A DNA stretch of 63,230 nucleotides from Nocardia exalbida NBRC 100660 (GTDB lineage Bacteria > Actinomycetota > Actinomycetes > Mycobacteriales > Mycobacteriaceae), in the NCBI RefSeq assembly GCF_000308575.1, contig NZ_BAFZ01000076.1, forward strand, positions 1-63,230, given 5' to 3'. Positions 17,317 through 26,335 of the stretch are shown here, piece by piece; within the stretch, counting starts at the first letter, position 1, and each line of letters opens with the position of its first letter. A program made the position numbers and the translations under genes. Under the pieces are notes generated by a model, which was not told where the DNA came from, made no database searches, and was given only the letters and a program-made list of their open reading frames with translations.

Positions 17317-18201
17317 TCATTCCGCCGACAGGTCGGCCGTGAGGGCGGCGATCAGCGCCGCGACGGCCGGGTCGCGCACCGCCGCGCGCCAGGCGACCGC
17401 GTAGGTCACCATCAGGGGCGCGCCACGGAGCGGCCGCCAGACCAGACCGGGCAGTCCGTCCGCGCGCGAGGAGCTGAGCCCGATCACGTCGGGCCGGGCG
17501 GGCAGCACGGCGAGCATCTGCGCGTGCCCCATCGCGCTGGCACTGAGCCGCACCCGCGCGCCGTGGTCGGCGAGGGCGCGCAACAGCGAATCGTGCAAGC
17601 CCGCGGCCGACTCGCGCGCGAACAAGATCAGCTCCTGACCGCTGAGCTCGACCGGATCGAGCAGTGCCTCGCCGGCGAGCGGATGCCGCTGCGACATCAG
17701 CACGCCGAGCTCCTCGCGGGCCACGGCCCGTTGCGCGAAGCGTTCGGGCAGGTCAACCGGGGTGCGGACGAGCGCGAGGTCGACCTCGTCGTCATCGAGG
17801 AAACGCACCTGATCGGCGGTGGTCCCGCCGGTGAGCACCATCCGGGCGCCGGGCAACGCGGCGGTGAGCAGACTCCCGATGCGCGTCGGCAGCCAGGGTG
17901 GGACGCCGTTGAGCAACCCGAGGCGCAGCACCGGGGCGCCGGAGACCGCAGCGCGCCTGGTCTGCCTGACCGCTTCGTCCATCGCGCGCAGCACGGTCTT
18001 GCCGGAGCGCAGCAGCACCGCGCCCGCGGGCGTCAGCTCCACCCGCGGCTCACGGATCAGCAGTGGGCCGCCCAGCTCCCGCTCCAGCACCTTGATCTGC
18101 TGGCTGAGCGTGGGCGTCGAGATGAACAATCGCTCCGCGGCCCGGCGAAAGTGCAACTCCTCCGCCAGGACCACGAAGTACCGCAACTGCCGCAACTCCA
18201 C
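17317..18201 (-). CDS. LysR family transcriptional regulator
   Basis: The 294-residue product begins MELRQLRYFVVLAEELHFRR, with the LysR winged helix-turn-helix (RLFISTPTLSQQIKVLERELGG) and an effector-binding domain after it (LRLGLLNGVPPWLP...). It starts 24 nt after the pdxS stop on the same strand, so it may be read through from pdxS. Its targets are unknown; the SDR gene 0.8 kb downstream is one candidate. Confidence 0.92.
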   Translation of the reverse strand: MELRQLRYFVVLAEELHFRRAAERLFISTPTLSQQIKVLERELGGPLLIREPRVELTPAGAVLLRSGKTVLRAMDEAVRQTRRAAVSGAPVLRLGLLNGVPPWLPTRIGSLLTAALPGARMVLTGGTTADQVRFLDDDEVDLALVRTPVDLPERFAQRAVAREELGVLMSQRHPLAGEALLDPVELSGQELILFARESAAGLHDSLLRALADHGARVRLSASAMGHAQMLAVLPARPDVIGLSSSRADGLPGLVWRPLRGAPLMVTYAVAWRAAVRDPAVAALIAALTADLSAE

Positions 18202-18225
18202 GCGGCAGACGCTACCGGCCCGGGA

Positions 18226-19155
18226 TCACCAGCCGCGCTCGGCCAAGCGGTGCGGCTGGGCGATGTCCTCGACGTTGATGCCGACCATGGCCTCACCGAG
18301 ACCGCGCGACACCTTGGCCAGCACGTCCGGATCGTCGTAGAAGGTGGTGGCTTTGACGATGGCGGCGGCGCGCTGGGCCGGGTTGCCGGATTTGAAGATG
18401 CCCGAACCCACGAACACGCCCTCGGCACCGAGCTGCATCATCATCGCGGCGTCGGCGGGGGTGGCGATGCCGCCCGCGGTGAACAGCACCACCGGCAGCT
18501 TCCCGGTCTCGGCGATCTCACGGACCAGCTCGTAGGGCGCCTGCAGCTCCTTGGCCGCGACGAACAACTCGTCCTCGGGCAGCGACGACAGGCGGCGGAT
18601 CTCCTGCCGGATCTTGCGCATGTGCGTGGTCGCGTTGGACACGTCACCGGTGCCCGCCTCGCCCTTGGAGCGAATCATGGCCGCGCCCTCGGTGATTCGG
18701 CGCAGAGCCTCGCCGAGATTGGTGGCGCCGCAGACGAACGGCACGGTGAAGTTCCACTTGTCGATGTGGTTGGCGTAGTCGGCCGGGGTGAGCACCTCGG
18801 ACTCATCGATGTAGTCGACGCCGAGGCTCTGCAGGATCTGTGCCTCCACGAAGTGGCCGATACGGGCCTTCGCCATGACCGGAATGGAGACCGCGGCAAT
18901 GATGCCGTCGATCATGTCCGGGTCGCTCATCCGGGACACGCCGCCCTGGGCACGAATGTCCGCGGGCACTCGCTCCAGCGCCATCACCGCGACCGCGCCT
19001 GCGTCCTCGGCGATCTTGGCCTGCTCCGGCGTGACGACATCCATGATCACCCCGCCCTTGAGCATCTCGGCCATGCCGCGCTTCACGCGGGCGGTGCCGA
19101 CGGTCTGGGTGGTCTCGGGGGTGGTCACGGCTAATTCCTCCAGCATGTGCGCCAA
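18226..19155 (-). CDS. pdxS: Pyridoxal 5'-phosphate synthase lyase subunit PdxS
   Basis: PdxS is the synthase barrel that forms pyridoxal phosphate using ammonia from PdxT. The 309-residue product shows GTARVKRGMAEMLKGGVIMDVV, the Schiff-base lysine region PVMAKARIGHFVEAQ, the IDESEVLTPADYANHIDK segment, and KGEAGTGDVSNATTHMR, all hallmark stretches of the family. Complete and of usual length. It is separated from pdxT by about 4.2 kb with four accessory genes between it and tesB. Confidence 0.98.
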   Translation of the reverse strand: MAHMLEELAVTTPETTQTVGTARVKRGMAEMLKGGVIMDVVTPEQAKIAEDAGAVAVMALERVPADIRAQGGVSRMSDPDMIDGIIAAVSIPVMAKARIGHFVEAQILQSLGVDYIDESEVLTPADYANHIDKWNFTVPFVCGATNLGEALRRITEGAAMIRSKGEAGTGDVSNATTHMRKIRQEIRRLSSLPEDELFVAAKELQAPYELVREIAETGKLPVVLFTAGGIATPADAAMMMQLGAEGVFVGSGIFKSGNPAQRAAAIVKATTFYDDPDVLAKVSRGLGEAMVGINVEDIAQPHRLAERGW

Positions 19156-19319
19156 TCGGTCGCTCGGATGCGAACGCCACGATTCTAAGCCGGTGGCAAA
19201 AGGCCACTTGATAGCCAGTTGGAGGGCACTGGCCTGGTGTGATCTCGGTTATGCGCCCTGGGCCGGGAGACCTCGGCGAGCGCGCCGTCCCGGCTGCCCG
19301 GCCGTTGCCGGGCCCCGGC

Positions 19320-19412
19320 TCACAGGGGGCCGACCACCAGCAACGTCGCCCAGTACTCCGCGGCCGCGGGGCCGATCAGCGGCAACAGGAAATCGAACAG
19401 CAGGTACGACAT
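19320..19412 (-). CDS. Possible 30-residue hydrophobic protein
   Basis: A 30-codon frame begins ATG at 19412 with a strong GGAGG about 10 nt upstream and reads MSYLLFDFLLPLIGPAAAEY, then a short hydrophobic tail to a TGA. It would be a tiny membrane peptide. Evidence is only the good ribosome site and the composition. It stands alone in the 413-nt gap between pdxS and the Nudix gene; nothing else is recognisable in that gap. Confidence 0.4.
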   Translation of the reverse strand: MSYLLFDFLLPLIGPAAAEYWATLLVVGPL

Positions 19413-19568
19413 GAACGAACTACCTCCACAACCGAGCTGGAACGGCCCCGCCGACGGCAGGACCACGACACCGGACTGACATGCGTCCCTGACAGCAGTA
19501 CCCTCCGGCGCGCCGAATCATCGCGACGCTATCACGATCGTGAAACACATCACATGCGTTCGGGCCGG

Positions 19569-20615
19569 TCAGCGGATGGAGCGGACCTCCGGGTCTGCGG
19601 TGCCCGATGCCGCCTCGGCGGCTTCGCCGAGTAGTTCGTCCAGGTGATACGGGTAGACGGTTTCGCCGGAGCGGTCCAGCGCGACGATATCGGCCGCGGT
19701 GCACCATTTGTGCCCGGTAATCGAGCGACGCTCGATCAGGGTCCGATTCGCCGCGTGCGGTTCGAATCCACGCGCCCGCAGCGCGAAGAACAGTTCCTCC
19801 GACCGGATCAGCTCACCGTCGAAGGGGAACACCGCGACCCGCCGCCAGATCGGGCCGCGCAGGTCGGCCGGATCCGCGCGGTGGCCGGTCTCCTCGTACA
19901 GTTCCCGCACGGCCGCCGCGCGCAGGCTCTCCCCCGGCTCCACGCCGCCGCCGACGGTGAACCAGAACGACACCTCCGGCGTCTTCGGGTCGTTGCCGCG
20001 CATCAGCAACGTCCGGTCGTTCTCGTCGAACAGCACGACCCGCGCCGTGGTGCGGATGGTGTCGACCGCCAGGCCGGTGGACGCCGCCGGAGTGGCGCGC
20101 TCGGTGATCTCGAAGTAGGAAGGCAGCGGGGCGGTACCGCCGAGGTGCAGGATCCGGACCGGACGGCGGGTGCGCAGCGCCAGCGTGTCGCGCACGGCGT
20201 CGTTGTGGAAGCGGCGGGCGATCAGTACCCGGGCCTCGGCGTCGGCCAGTTCGGCGACCAGTTGCGGGCGCAGCGTGCCGATGTCCACCGCCGACAACGC
20301 GGAGGACAGTCGGTTCTCCACCGTCTCCCGTTCGGCGCGCCCGGCGCGCTCGGCCCGGTCGGCCAGGGCCGAGAGTTGTCTGGCCTGCTCCGCCATGGCC
20401 GGATCGGACACCGGGCCCGCGATCGCCATGGCGACCGACCGGGCCACCACCGCCCGCCGGGCCAGCGCCGCGTCCAGCGCCTGCCAGGACTGGTCGGAGC
20501 GCACGTGCAGCCGGTCGAGCCGGTTGGCGGTGGAGTACGCCCACAGACCGACCGCGACGACGATCGCCGCGATCAGCGCGAGGACGAGAACGGTCGTGGC
20601 GGAAAACGTGATCAT
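19569..20615 (-). CDS. Membrane-anchored LemA-like and Nudix hydrolase fusion
   Basis: The 348-residue product has an N-terminal membrane helix (residues about 6-26) and then a helical region that resembles LemA: LDRLHVRSDQSWQALDAALARR and later IARRFHNDAVRDTLALR. A Nudix hydrolase domain follows from about residue 185, with the Nudix box GGGVEPGESLRAAAVRELYEETG. It should cleave a nucleoside-diphosphate-linked substrate at the membrane; the substrate is unknown. It overlaps pimA by 4 nt on the same strand, the position of Rv2609c in M. tuberculosis, tying it to phosphatidylinositol mannoside synthesis by context. Confidence 0.85.
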   Translation of the reverse strand: MITFSATTVLVLALIAAIVVAVGLWAYSTANRLDRLHVRSDQSWQALDAALARRAVVARSVAMAIAGPVSDPAMAEQARQLSALADRAERAGRAERETVENRLSSALSAVDIGTLRPQLVAELADAEARVLIARRFHNDAVRDTLALRTRRPVRILHLGGTAPLPSYFEITERATPAASTGLAVDTIRTTARVVLFDENDRTLLMRGNDPKTPEVSFWFTVGGGVEPGESLRAAAVRELYEETGHRADPADLRGPIWRRVAVFPFDGELIRSEELFFALRARGFEPHAANRTLIERRSITGHKWCTAADIVALDRSGETVYPYHLDELLGEAAEAASGTADPEVRSIR

Positions 20616-21736
20616 CCGGCGGCCCGCACTCGGGTGTCGCCGACGGTCACCGTCTCGTAGACGCGCAGGATCTGTTCGGCCACCACCGGCCAGTCGTACT
20701 CGCCGACCACCTGTGTCGCGGTGCGCACCAGCGCCTCTCTGCGCACCTCGTCGGTGAGCACGGTGTGCAGCGCGGCGGCCAGGGCCGCCGAATCCCCGAT
20801 CGGGACCAGCATGCCCGCCGTACCGTCCCGCAGTACCCGGCGGAAGGCGTCCAGCTCACTGGCCACCACCGCGGTGCCTGCCGCCATCGCCTCGATGAGG
20901 ATGATGCCGAAGCTCTCCCCGCCCAGGTTGGGCGCCACGTACACGTCCGCGCTGCGCATCGCCGAAGCCTTCTCCTCGTCGGACACCTGGCCGAGGAAAC
21001 GCAGGTGGCCTGCCAGCTTGCCCGCTTCGCGGCGCAACCGGTCCTCCTCGCCGCGGCCGACGATCAGGATCTCGACGTCGGGATGCCTGCGCACCAGATC
21101 GGGCAGCGCGCCGAGCAGTACCTCCATGCCCTTACGCGGCTCGTCGTAGCGTCCAAGGAACAGCACCGTGCCACCGGAGCGTGGATAGCCGGGCAGCATC
21201 GGCGCGCGGGCGAACGCCGGGACGTCGACCCCGTTGGGGATCTCCACCGCGTCCGAGCCCAGCGCCTCGACCTGCCAGCGGCGCGCCAGCTCGGAGACCG
21301 CGATACGGCCGGAGATCTTCTCGTGATACGGCCGCAGCACGCCCTGGAAAGTGCTCAGCACCAAGGACTTCGTCGTCGAGGTGTGGAAGGTCGCGACGAT
21401 CGGACCCTCGGCGATCTTCAACGCGAGCATGGACAGGCTCGGCGCGTTCGGTTCGTGGATGTGCAGGACGTCGAAGTCGTTGCCGTCGATCCACCGGCGA
21501 ATCCTGGTGTAGGCCATGGGCCCGAACGACAGCCTGGCCACCGACCCGTTGTACGGGATGGCCACCGCCCGGCCCGCCGACACCACGAACTCCGGAAGCG
21601 GAGTGTCCTCCGACGCGGGCGCGAGCACGCTCACCTTGTGCCCCCGCTCGATGAACACCCGCGCCAGCTCGACTACATGTGCCTGCACCCCACCGGGGAC
21701 GTCGAACGAATAGGGGCAGACCATGCCGATCTTCAT
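20612..21736 (-). CDS. pimA: Phosphatidylinositol alpha-mannosyltransferase PimA
   Basis: PimA adds the first mannose from GDP-mannose to phosphatidylinositol at the inner face of the membrane. The 374-residue GT4 enzyme has the N-terminal MKIGMVCPYSFDVPGGVQAHV, VLHIHEPNAPSLSMLAL, the FLGRYDEPRKGMEVLL segment, and the nucleotide-sugar EX7E-type region GESFGIILIEAMAAGTAVV. The ATG at 21736 is set by this conserved start and by a 4-nt overlap with the acyltransferase stop; the open frame upstream lies over that gene. Confidence 0.97.
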   Translation of the reverse strand: MKIGMVCPYSFDVPGGVQAHVVELARVFIERGHKVSVLAPASEDTPLPEFVVSAGRAVAIPYNGSVARLSFGPMAYTRIRRWIDGNDFDVLHIHEPNAPSLSMLALKIAEGPIVATFHTSTTKSLVLSTFQGVLRPYHEKISGRIAVSELARRWQVEALGSDAVEIPNGVDVPAFARAPMLPGYPRSGGTVLFLGRYDEPRKGMEVLLGALPDLVRRHPDVEILIVGRGEEDRLRREAGKLAGHLRFLGQVSDEEKASAMRSADVYVAPNLGGESFGIILIEAMAAGTAVVASELDAFRRVLRDGTAGMLVPIGDSAALAAALHTVLTDEVRREALVRTATQVVGEYDWPVVAEQILRVYETVTVGDTRVRAAG

Positions 21737-22701
21737 GGCGATACGTCTCCCTGCTCGGACCCGAGGCTCGCCTGTGCGGTGTCGATCATCGCGCGCCGAC
21801 TGGGCGAGAGATCGCTCTCCCACAATGGTTGCAGCATGTGCCAGTCGGCCGGATGCTCGGCGATATTCGCCGCGAAGCGATCCGCCAGCGCCTGCGTGGC
21901 CGCGGCTACGCCACCGGAAACATCTACCGGCGCCTCGACTTTCAGGCCCCAGTTCTCGCGGCCGTCGGCCTCGACCTCGAACCACGCATGCACCGGCAGC
22001 AGCGCCGCGCCGGTCTCGATGGCCAGTTTCGCCGAGCCCGCGGGCATCCAGGTGCGCTCACCGAAGAACTGGACCGGAACGCCCTTACCGGTGAGGTCGC
22101 GTTCGCCCAACAGGCACACGATCCTGTTCTGCCGCAGGCGGGCCGCCAACCGGTCGAACGGCGGTTGTTCGCCACCGGTCAGCGGGAACACTTCGAAGCC
22201 CAGGCTCTCCCGGTAGGCGACGAACCGCTCGAACAGCGATTCCGGCTTCAACCGCTCGGCCACGGTGGAGAGGCTGCCGTAGTGCTGCACCAGCCAGACG
22301 CCCGCCATGTCCCAATTGCCGGAGTGCGGCAGCACGAAGATCACGCCGCGGCCCTGTGCGAGTGCGGCGTCCAGGTATTGCAGCCCCGCGACGAAGTAGT
22401 CGATCGCCGCATGGTCCATCCCGGGCAGCCGGAACGCTTCCCGCCAATATCGCGCGTACGACCGCATGCTGGCGCTGATCAGCTCGTCCGGCACGTCGGT
22501 GGGCAGTACGCCGAGCACCCGCGCCAGGTTGCGCCGCAACTGGTTCGGCGCGCCGCCCGCGTGGAACTCCCGATTGGCGCGACGGGCGACCCGGTCCCCG
22601 CCCCACTCGAACAGTCGCCGGGCCGTCGACTCCGGCAGTGCGCGCACCAGCCGCCAGCCCGCCGCGTATCCGGCGGCGCCGAGCTGCTCCCCTATCGTCA
22701 T
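21733..22701 (-). CDS. Phosphatidylinositol mannoside acyltransferase (PatA/HtrB-like)
   Basis: The 322-residue membrane-associated acyltransferase transfers a fatty acyl chain to the mannose of PIM. It resembles lipid A acyltransferases: RYWREAFRLPG, FVLPHSGNWDMAG (the HX4D-type catalytic region, here HSGNWD) and LLGERDLTGKGVPVQFFGE. The ATG at 22701, with GGGAG 5 nt upstream, is preferred to a GTG two codons earlier. It lies between pgsA and pimA as Rv2611c does, and overlaps pimA by 4 nt. Confidence 0.93.
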   Translation of the reverse strand: MTIGEQLGAAGYAAGWRLVRALPESTARRLFEWGGDRVARRANREFHAGGAPNQLRRNLARVLGVLPTDVPDELISASMRSYARYWREAFRLPGMDHAAIDYFVAGLQYLDAALAQGRGVIFVLPHSGNWDMAGVWLVQHYGSLSTVAERLKPESLFERFVAYRESLGFEVFPLTGGEQPPFDRLAARLRQNRIVCLLGERDLTGKGVPVQFFGERTWMPAGSAKLAIETGAALLPVHAWFEVEADGRENWGLKVEAPVDVSGGVAAATQALADRFAANIAEHPADWHMLQPLWESDLSPSRRAMIDTAQASLGSEQGDVSP

Positions 22702-22789
22702 CCGCACTCCCGCACCGCAGGTCCGCTGTCCATCGTCGCGAATACCCGGACGCCGCCGTCGATCGGCCTGCGTCCCGCACGGCGTGAGA

Positions 22790-23485
22790 TCACGACGGAA
22801 GTCCCGGGGTGTCGGCGGTTCCCGCGCTCGGGCTCTGCGGCCGCGCGGCCGGGATCACGGTGCGCGCCCCCGGTGAGTTGCGCACGGCCAGCACCCGCTG
22901 CACGACGGTGACGATACTGAGCACGGCGAGAATCCACATGGCCGCGTGCACGGCGTAGGTGAGCCACTCGATCCCCCAGTAGCCGGCGATGCCGGTGAAT
23001 CCGGCGCCCACCAGCACGATGATCAGCCGATCCGGCCGCTCGATGATGCCGCCGTCCGCGGACAGCCCGCTGGCCTCCGCGCGCGCCTTGGCATAGGAGA
23101 TCACCTGCGAGGTCACCAGAACGACCAGCGTCGCGGCGAACAGCGGCCGGTGCTGTTCGTGGAAGACCGCCCACCAGGCCAGCCCGGCGAAGATGGCGCC
23201 GTCGGCCAGCCGGTCACAGGTGGCGTCCAGCACCGCGCCGTATTTCGTGCCGCCGCCGCGCGCCCTGGCCATCGCCCCGTCGAGCATGTCGAACATGACG
23301 AACAACCAGATCACCATGGTTCCCCAGAACAGGTGTCCGGTGGGGAACAGCGTGACCGCGGCGACGATGGATGCGGTGGTACCGATCAGCGTCACGGCGT
23401 CGGGTGTGAGCCCCGTGCCGACCAGCGCCCGGCCCAGCGGAGCCGTCGCCTTGGCGAACGTCTCGCGGCCGAAGAAGCTCAGCAC
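22790..23485 (-). CDS. pgsA: Phosphatidylinositol phosphate synthase PgsA
   Basis: The 231-residue membrane enzyme joins CDP-diacylglycerol to inositol phosphate, the first step to phosphatidylinositol and PIMs. The CDP-alcohol phosphotransferase motif DGx2ARx8Gx3Dx3D is complete: DGAMARARGGGTKYGAVLDATCD spans the catalytic helices (residues near 66-88). Several membrane segments follow. The start is a GTG 25 nt after the HIT gene stop. The substrate label rests on gene order with patA and pimA. Confidence 0.93.
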   Translation of the reverse strand: MLSFFGRETFAKATAPLGRALVGTGLTPDAVTLIGTTASIVAAVTLFPTGHLFWGTMVIWLFVMFDMLDGAMARARGGGTKYGAVLDATCDRLADGAIFAGLAWWAVFHEQHRPLFAATLVVLVTSQVISYAKARAEASGLSADGGIIERPDRLIIVLVGAGFTGIAGYWGIEWLTYAVHAAMWILAVLSIVTVVQRVLAVRNSPGARTVIPAARPQSPSAGTADTPGLPS

Positions 23486-23510
23486 GGCCGATCCACCCGC
23501 TCGCTCATCT

Positions 23511-24110
23511 CTAGGCCTCCTTCCAGGCCGCCGACAGCAGCGCCCTGGTCTCCCGCAGCAATTGCGGCATCACCTTCGCACCGCCGATGACGGTGATGAA
23601 GTTCGCGTCTCCGCCCCAGCGCGGCACGATGTGCTGGTGCAGGTGATCGGCCAGCGACCCACCGGCCACCCCGCCGAGATTCAGCCCGACGTTGAACCCG
23701 TGCGGCCGGGACACCTTCTTCATCACCCGGATCGCCTGCTGGGTGAAGGCCATCAGTTCGGCGCTTTCCGCCTCGGTGAGGTCCTCCAGGTTCGCCACCT
23801 TGCGGTACGGCACGACCATCATGTGCCCCGGGTTGTACGGGTACAGGTTGAGCACGGCGTACACCAGCTCACCCCGCGCGACGACCAGTCCGTCCTCATC
23901 GGCCATCTTCGGGATGTCGGTGAAGGGATGGCCGGTGGAATCCTTCGGCCCGGTGGCCGCCTCCGCGATATAGGACATGCGATACGGCGTCCACAGCCGC
24001 AGCAGCCGATCCGGTTCGCCCGCGCCGCTGTCCACGATGCTGCCCGGCTCCTCCGGGGTCGCGGTTCCGTCCAGATCCGCGAGCCCGTCCGGCACCGTCC
24101 GCTCGGTCAT
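23511..24110 (-). CDS. HIT family protein, probable Ap4A phosphorylase-type
   Basis: The 199-residue product has the histidine triad DHLHQHIVPRW near residue 150 and the family core NLYPYNPGHMMVVPYR. The M. tuberculosis counterpart in the same place, Rv2613c, is known as a diadenosine tetraphosphate phosphorylase. The ATG at 24110 overlaps the thrS stop by 4 nt (ATGA), so the genes are translationally coupled; the open frame runs further upstream only over thrS. Confidence 0.92.
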   Translation of the reverse strand: MTERTVPDGLADLDGTATPEEPGSIVDSGAGEPDRLLRLWTPYRMSYIAEAATGPKDSTGHPFTDIPKMADEDGLVVARGELVYAVLNLYPYNPGHMMVVPYRKVANLEDLTEAESAELMAFTQQAIRVMKKVSRPHGFNVGLNLGGVAGGSLADHLHQHIVPRWGGDANFITVIGGAKVMPQLLRETRALLSAAWKEA

Positions 24111-26158
24111 GCCGTGCCCTTGATCTCGAAACCGTCGGCCGTCGGCGACGCGTTCTGCCGCTGGGCGATCCACGCGACGATGGTGGCCACCGCGTCGTCG
24201 ACCGGTACGCCGTTGACCTGGGTGCCGTCGCGGAAGCGGAAGCTCACGGCGTTCGCGGTCACGTCGCGCTCACCGGCCAGCAGCATGAACGGCACCTTCT
24301 GCGCGGTGTTGTTGAAGATCTTCTTCTGCATGCGATCGTCGCTGCGATCCACCAGTGCCCGGATGCCCTCGTCCTGCAACCGTTCGATCACCCGATCCAG
24401 ATGCGGGGCAAAGGTTTCGGCGACCGGGATGCCGACGACCTGCACCGGCGAGAGCCAGGCCGGGAACGCGCCCGCGTAATGCTCGGTGAGCACACCGAAG
24501 AATCGCTCGATCGAGCCGAACAGCGCACGGTGGATCATGACCGGCCGCTGCTTGGTGCCGTCGGAGGCGGTGTATTCCAGGTCGAAGCGCTCGGGCAGGT
24601 TGAAGTCCAGCTGGATGGTCGACATCTGCCAGGTGCGGCCCAGCGCGTCCTTGGCCTGCACCGAGATCTTGGGGCCGTAGAAGGCGGCGCCACCCGGATC
24701 GGGCACCAACTCCAGGCCGGAGGCGGAGGCGACCTTGGACAGGGTCTCGGTGGCCTCCTCCCAGATCTCGTCGGAACCGACGAACTTCTTCGGGTCCTTG
24801 GTGGACAGCTCGAGGTAGAAGTCGTCGAGGCCGTAGTCCTTCAGCAGATCCAGCACGAACCGCAGCGTGTCGGTCAGTTCGCTGTGCATCTGCTCTTTGG
24901 TGCAGTAGATGTGCGCGTCGTCCTGCGTCATGCCGCGCACCCGGGTCAGGCCGTGCACCACGCCGGACTTCTCGTACCGGTAGACCGAGCCGAACTCGAA
25001 CAGGCGCAGCGGCAGCTCCCGGTAGGACCGGCCGCGGGCGCGGAAGATCAGGTTGTGCATCGGGCAGTTCATCGGCTTGACGTAGTAGTCCTGGCCGGGC
25101 TTGCGGACGGTTCCGTCCTCGTTGAGCTCGGCGTCCAGGTGCATGGCCGGGAACATGCCGTCGCGGTACCAGTCCAGGTGGCCGGAGACCTCGAACAGGT
25201 GGCCCTTGGTGATGTGCGGGGTGTTGACGAACTCGTAGCCCGCCGCGACGTGCCTGCGGCGCGAGTACTCCTCCAGCTCCTTGCGGATGATCCCGCCCTT
25301 CGGGTGGAACACCGGCAGGCCGGAGCCGAGTTCGTCGGGGAAGCTGAACAGGTCCAGCTCCAGGCCGAGCTTGCGGTGGTCGCGGCGCTCGGCCTCGGCG
25401 AGCAGGTGCAGGTGCTCGTCGAGCGCCTCCTGCGATTCCCACGCGGTGCCGTAGATGCGCTGCAGGTCCTCGCGGCTCTGGTCGCCGCGCCAGTAGGCGG
25501 CGGAGCTGCGGGTCAGCTTGAAGGCCGGGATGAACTTCGTGGTCGGAATGTGCGGACCGCGGCACAGGTCGCCCCAGATCCGCTCGCCGGTGCGCGGATC
25601 CAGATTGTCGTAGATGGTCAGCTCTTTGCCGCCGACCTCCATGACCTCCGGATCGTCGATGCCGGACTTGTCGCTGATCAGCTCCAGTTTGAACGGCTCA
25701 CCGGCCAGTTCGGCCCTGGCGTCCTCGATCTCGACCACCCGGCGGGAGAACCGCTGCGCGCCTTTGACGATCTTCTTCATCCGGGATTCCAGCTTGGCCA
25801 GATCCTCCGGGGTGAACGGCCGTTCGACGCGGAAGTCGTAGTAGAACCCGTCCTTGATGTAGGGACCGATGCCCAGCTTGGCCCCGGGGAACTCCTGCTG
25901 CACGGCTTGGGCGAGCACATGCGCGGCGGAGTGCCGGATGACGTTGCGGCCCTCGGCGGTGTTCGCCGCGACCGGCTCCACGTCCACGTCGTCGGCCGGG
26001 GTCCAGGAGAGGTCCTTGAGCTCACCGTCCACCCGGACGACCACGACGGTTTCCGGCCCCTTGGTCGGCAGGCCCGCCTCGCGCACCGCGGCGCCCGCCG
26101 TCGTCCCGCCCGGCACCCGGACGAGGGTGGCTGGGCTGATGGGGGCTGAGGTGGTCAC
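24107..26158 (-). CDS. thrS: Threonyl-tRNA synthetase
   Basis: The 683-residue class II synthetase charges tRNA-Thr. It has an N-terminal TGS region, the editing-domain histidine motif RHSAAHVLAQAVQ, KPMNCPMHNLIFRARGRSYRELP (zinc Cys and motif 2 neighbourhood), RVRGMTQDDAHIYC and PVMIHRALFGSIERF as motif 3, followed by an anticodon-binding domain (PVQVVGIPVAE). It leads the run thrS-HIT-pgsA-patA-pimA-Nudix. Confidence 0.98.
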   Translation of the reverse strand: MTTSAPISPATLVRVPGGTTAGAAVREAGLPTKGPETVVVVRVDGELKDLSWTPADDVDVEPVAANTAEGRNVIRHSAAHVLAQAVQQEFPGAKLGIGPYIKDGFYYDFRVERPFTPEDLAKLESRMKKIVKGAQRFSRRVVEIEDARAELAGEPFKLELISDKSGIDDPEVMEVGGKELTIYDNLDPRTGERIWGDLCRGPHIPTTKFIPAFKLTRSSAAYWRGDQSREDLQRIYGTAWESQEALDEHLHLLAEAERRDHRKLGLELDLFSFPDELGSGLPVFHPKGGIIRKELEEYSRRRHVAAGYEFVNTPHITKGHLFEVSGHLDWYRDGMFPAMHLDAELNEDGTVRKPGQDYYVKPMNCPMHNLIFRARGRSYRELPLRLFEFGSVYRYEKSGVVHGLTRVRGMTQDDAHIYCTKEQMHSELTDTLRFVLDLLKDYGLDDFYLELSTKDPKKFVGSDEIWEEATETLSKVASASGLELVPDPGGAAFYGPKISVQAKDALGRTWQMSTIQLDFNLPERFDLEYTASDGTKQRPVMIHRALFGSIERFFGVLTEHYAGAFPAWLSPVQVVGIPVAETFAPHLDRVIERLQDEGIRALVDRSDDRMQKKIFNNTAQKVPFMLLAGERDVTANAVSFRFRDGTQVNGVPVDDAVATIVAWIAQRQNASPTADGFEIKGTA

Positions 26159-26335
26159 GGCTGCGCTCTCCTTGGCGTTCTCGTGTGCGGGCGGGGCCCG
26201 CTGGATGGTGGCCGATCGCGAGTTCGTCCGGCGCGACCATGCTACTGTCCCGCCGCTGTCCTGCCGCTTCGGGCCTTTGGCCGTACCGGTCGGGTGGCGC
26301 GGGAAACCACTTGCGCCTCGCGCAGGTTGCTCTGC

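Noticed and set aside
24401..26149. Long plus-strand frame opposite thrS
   Set aside because: Mirror frame of a housekeeping gene; no recognisable motifs.
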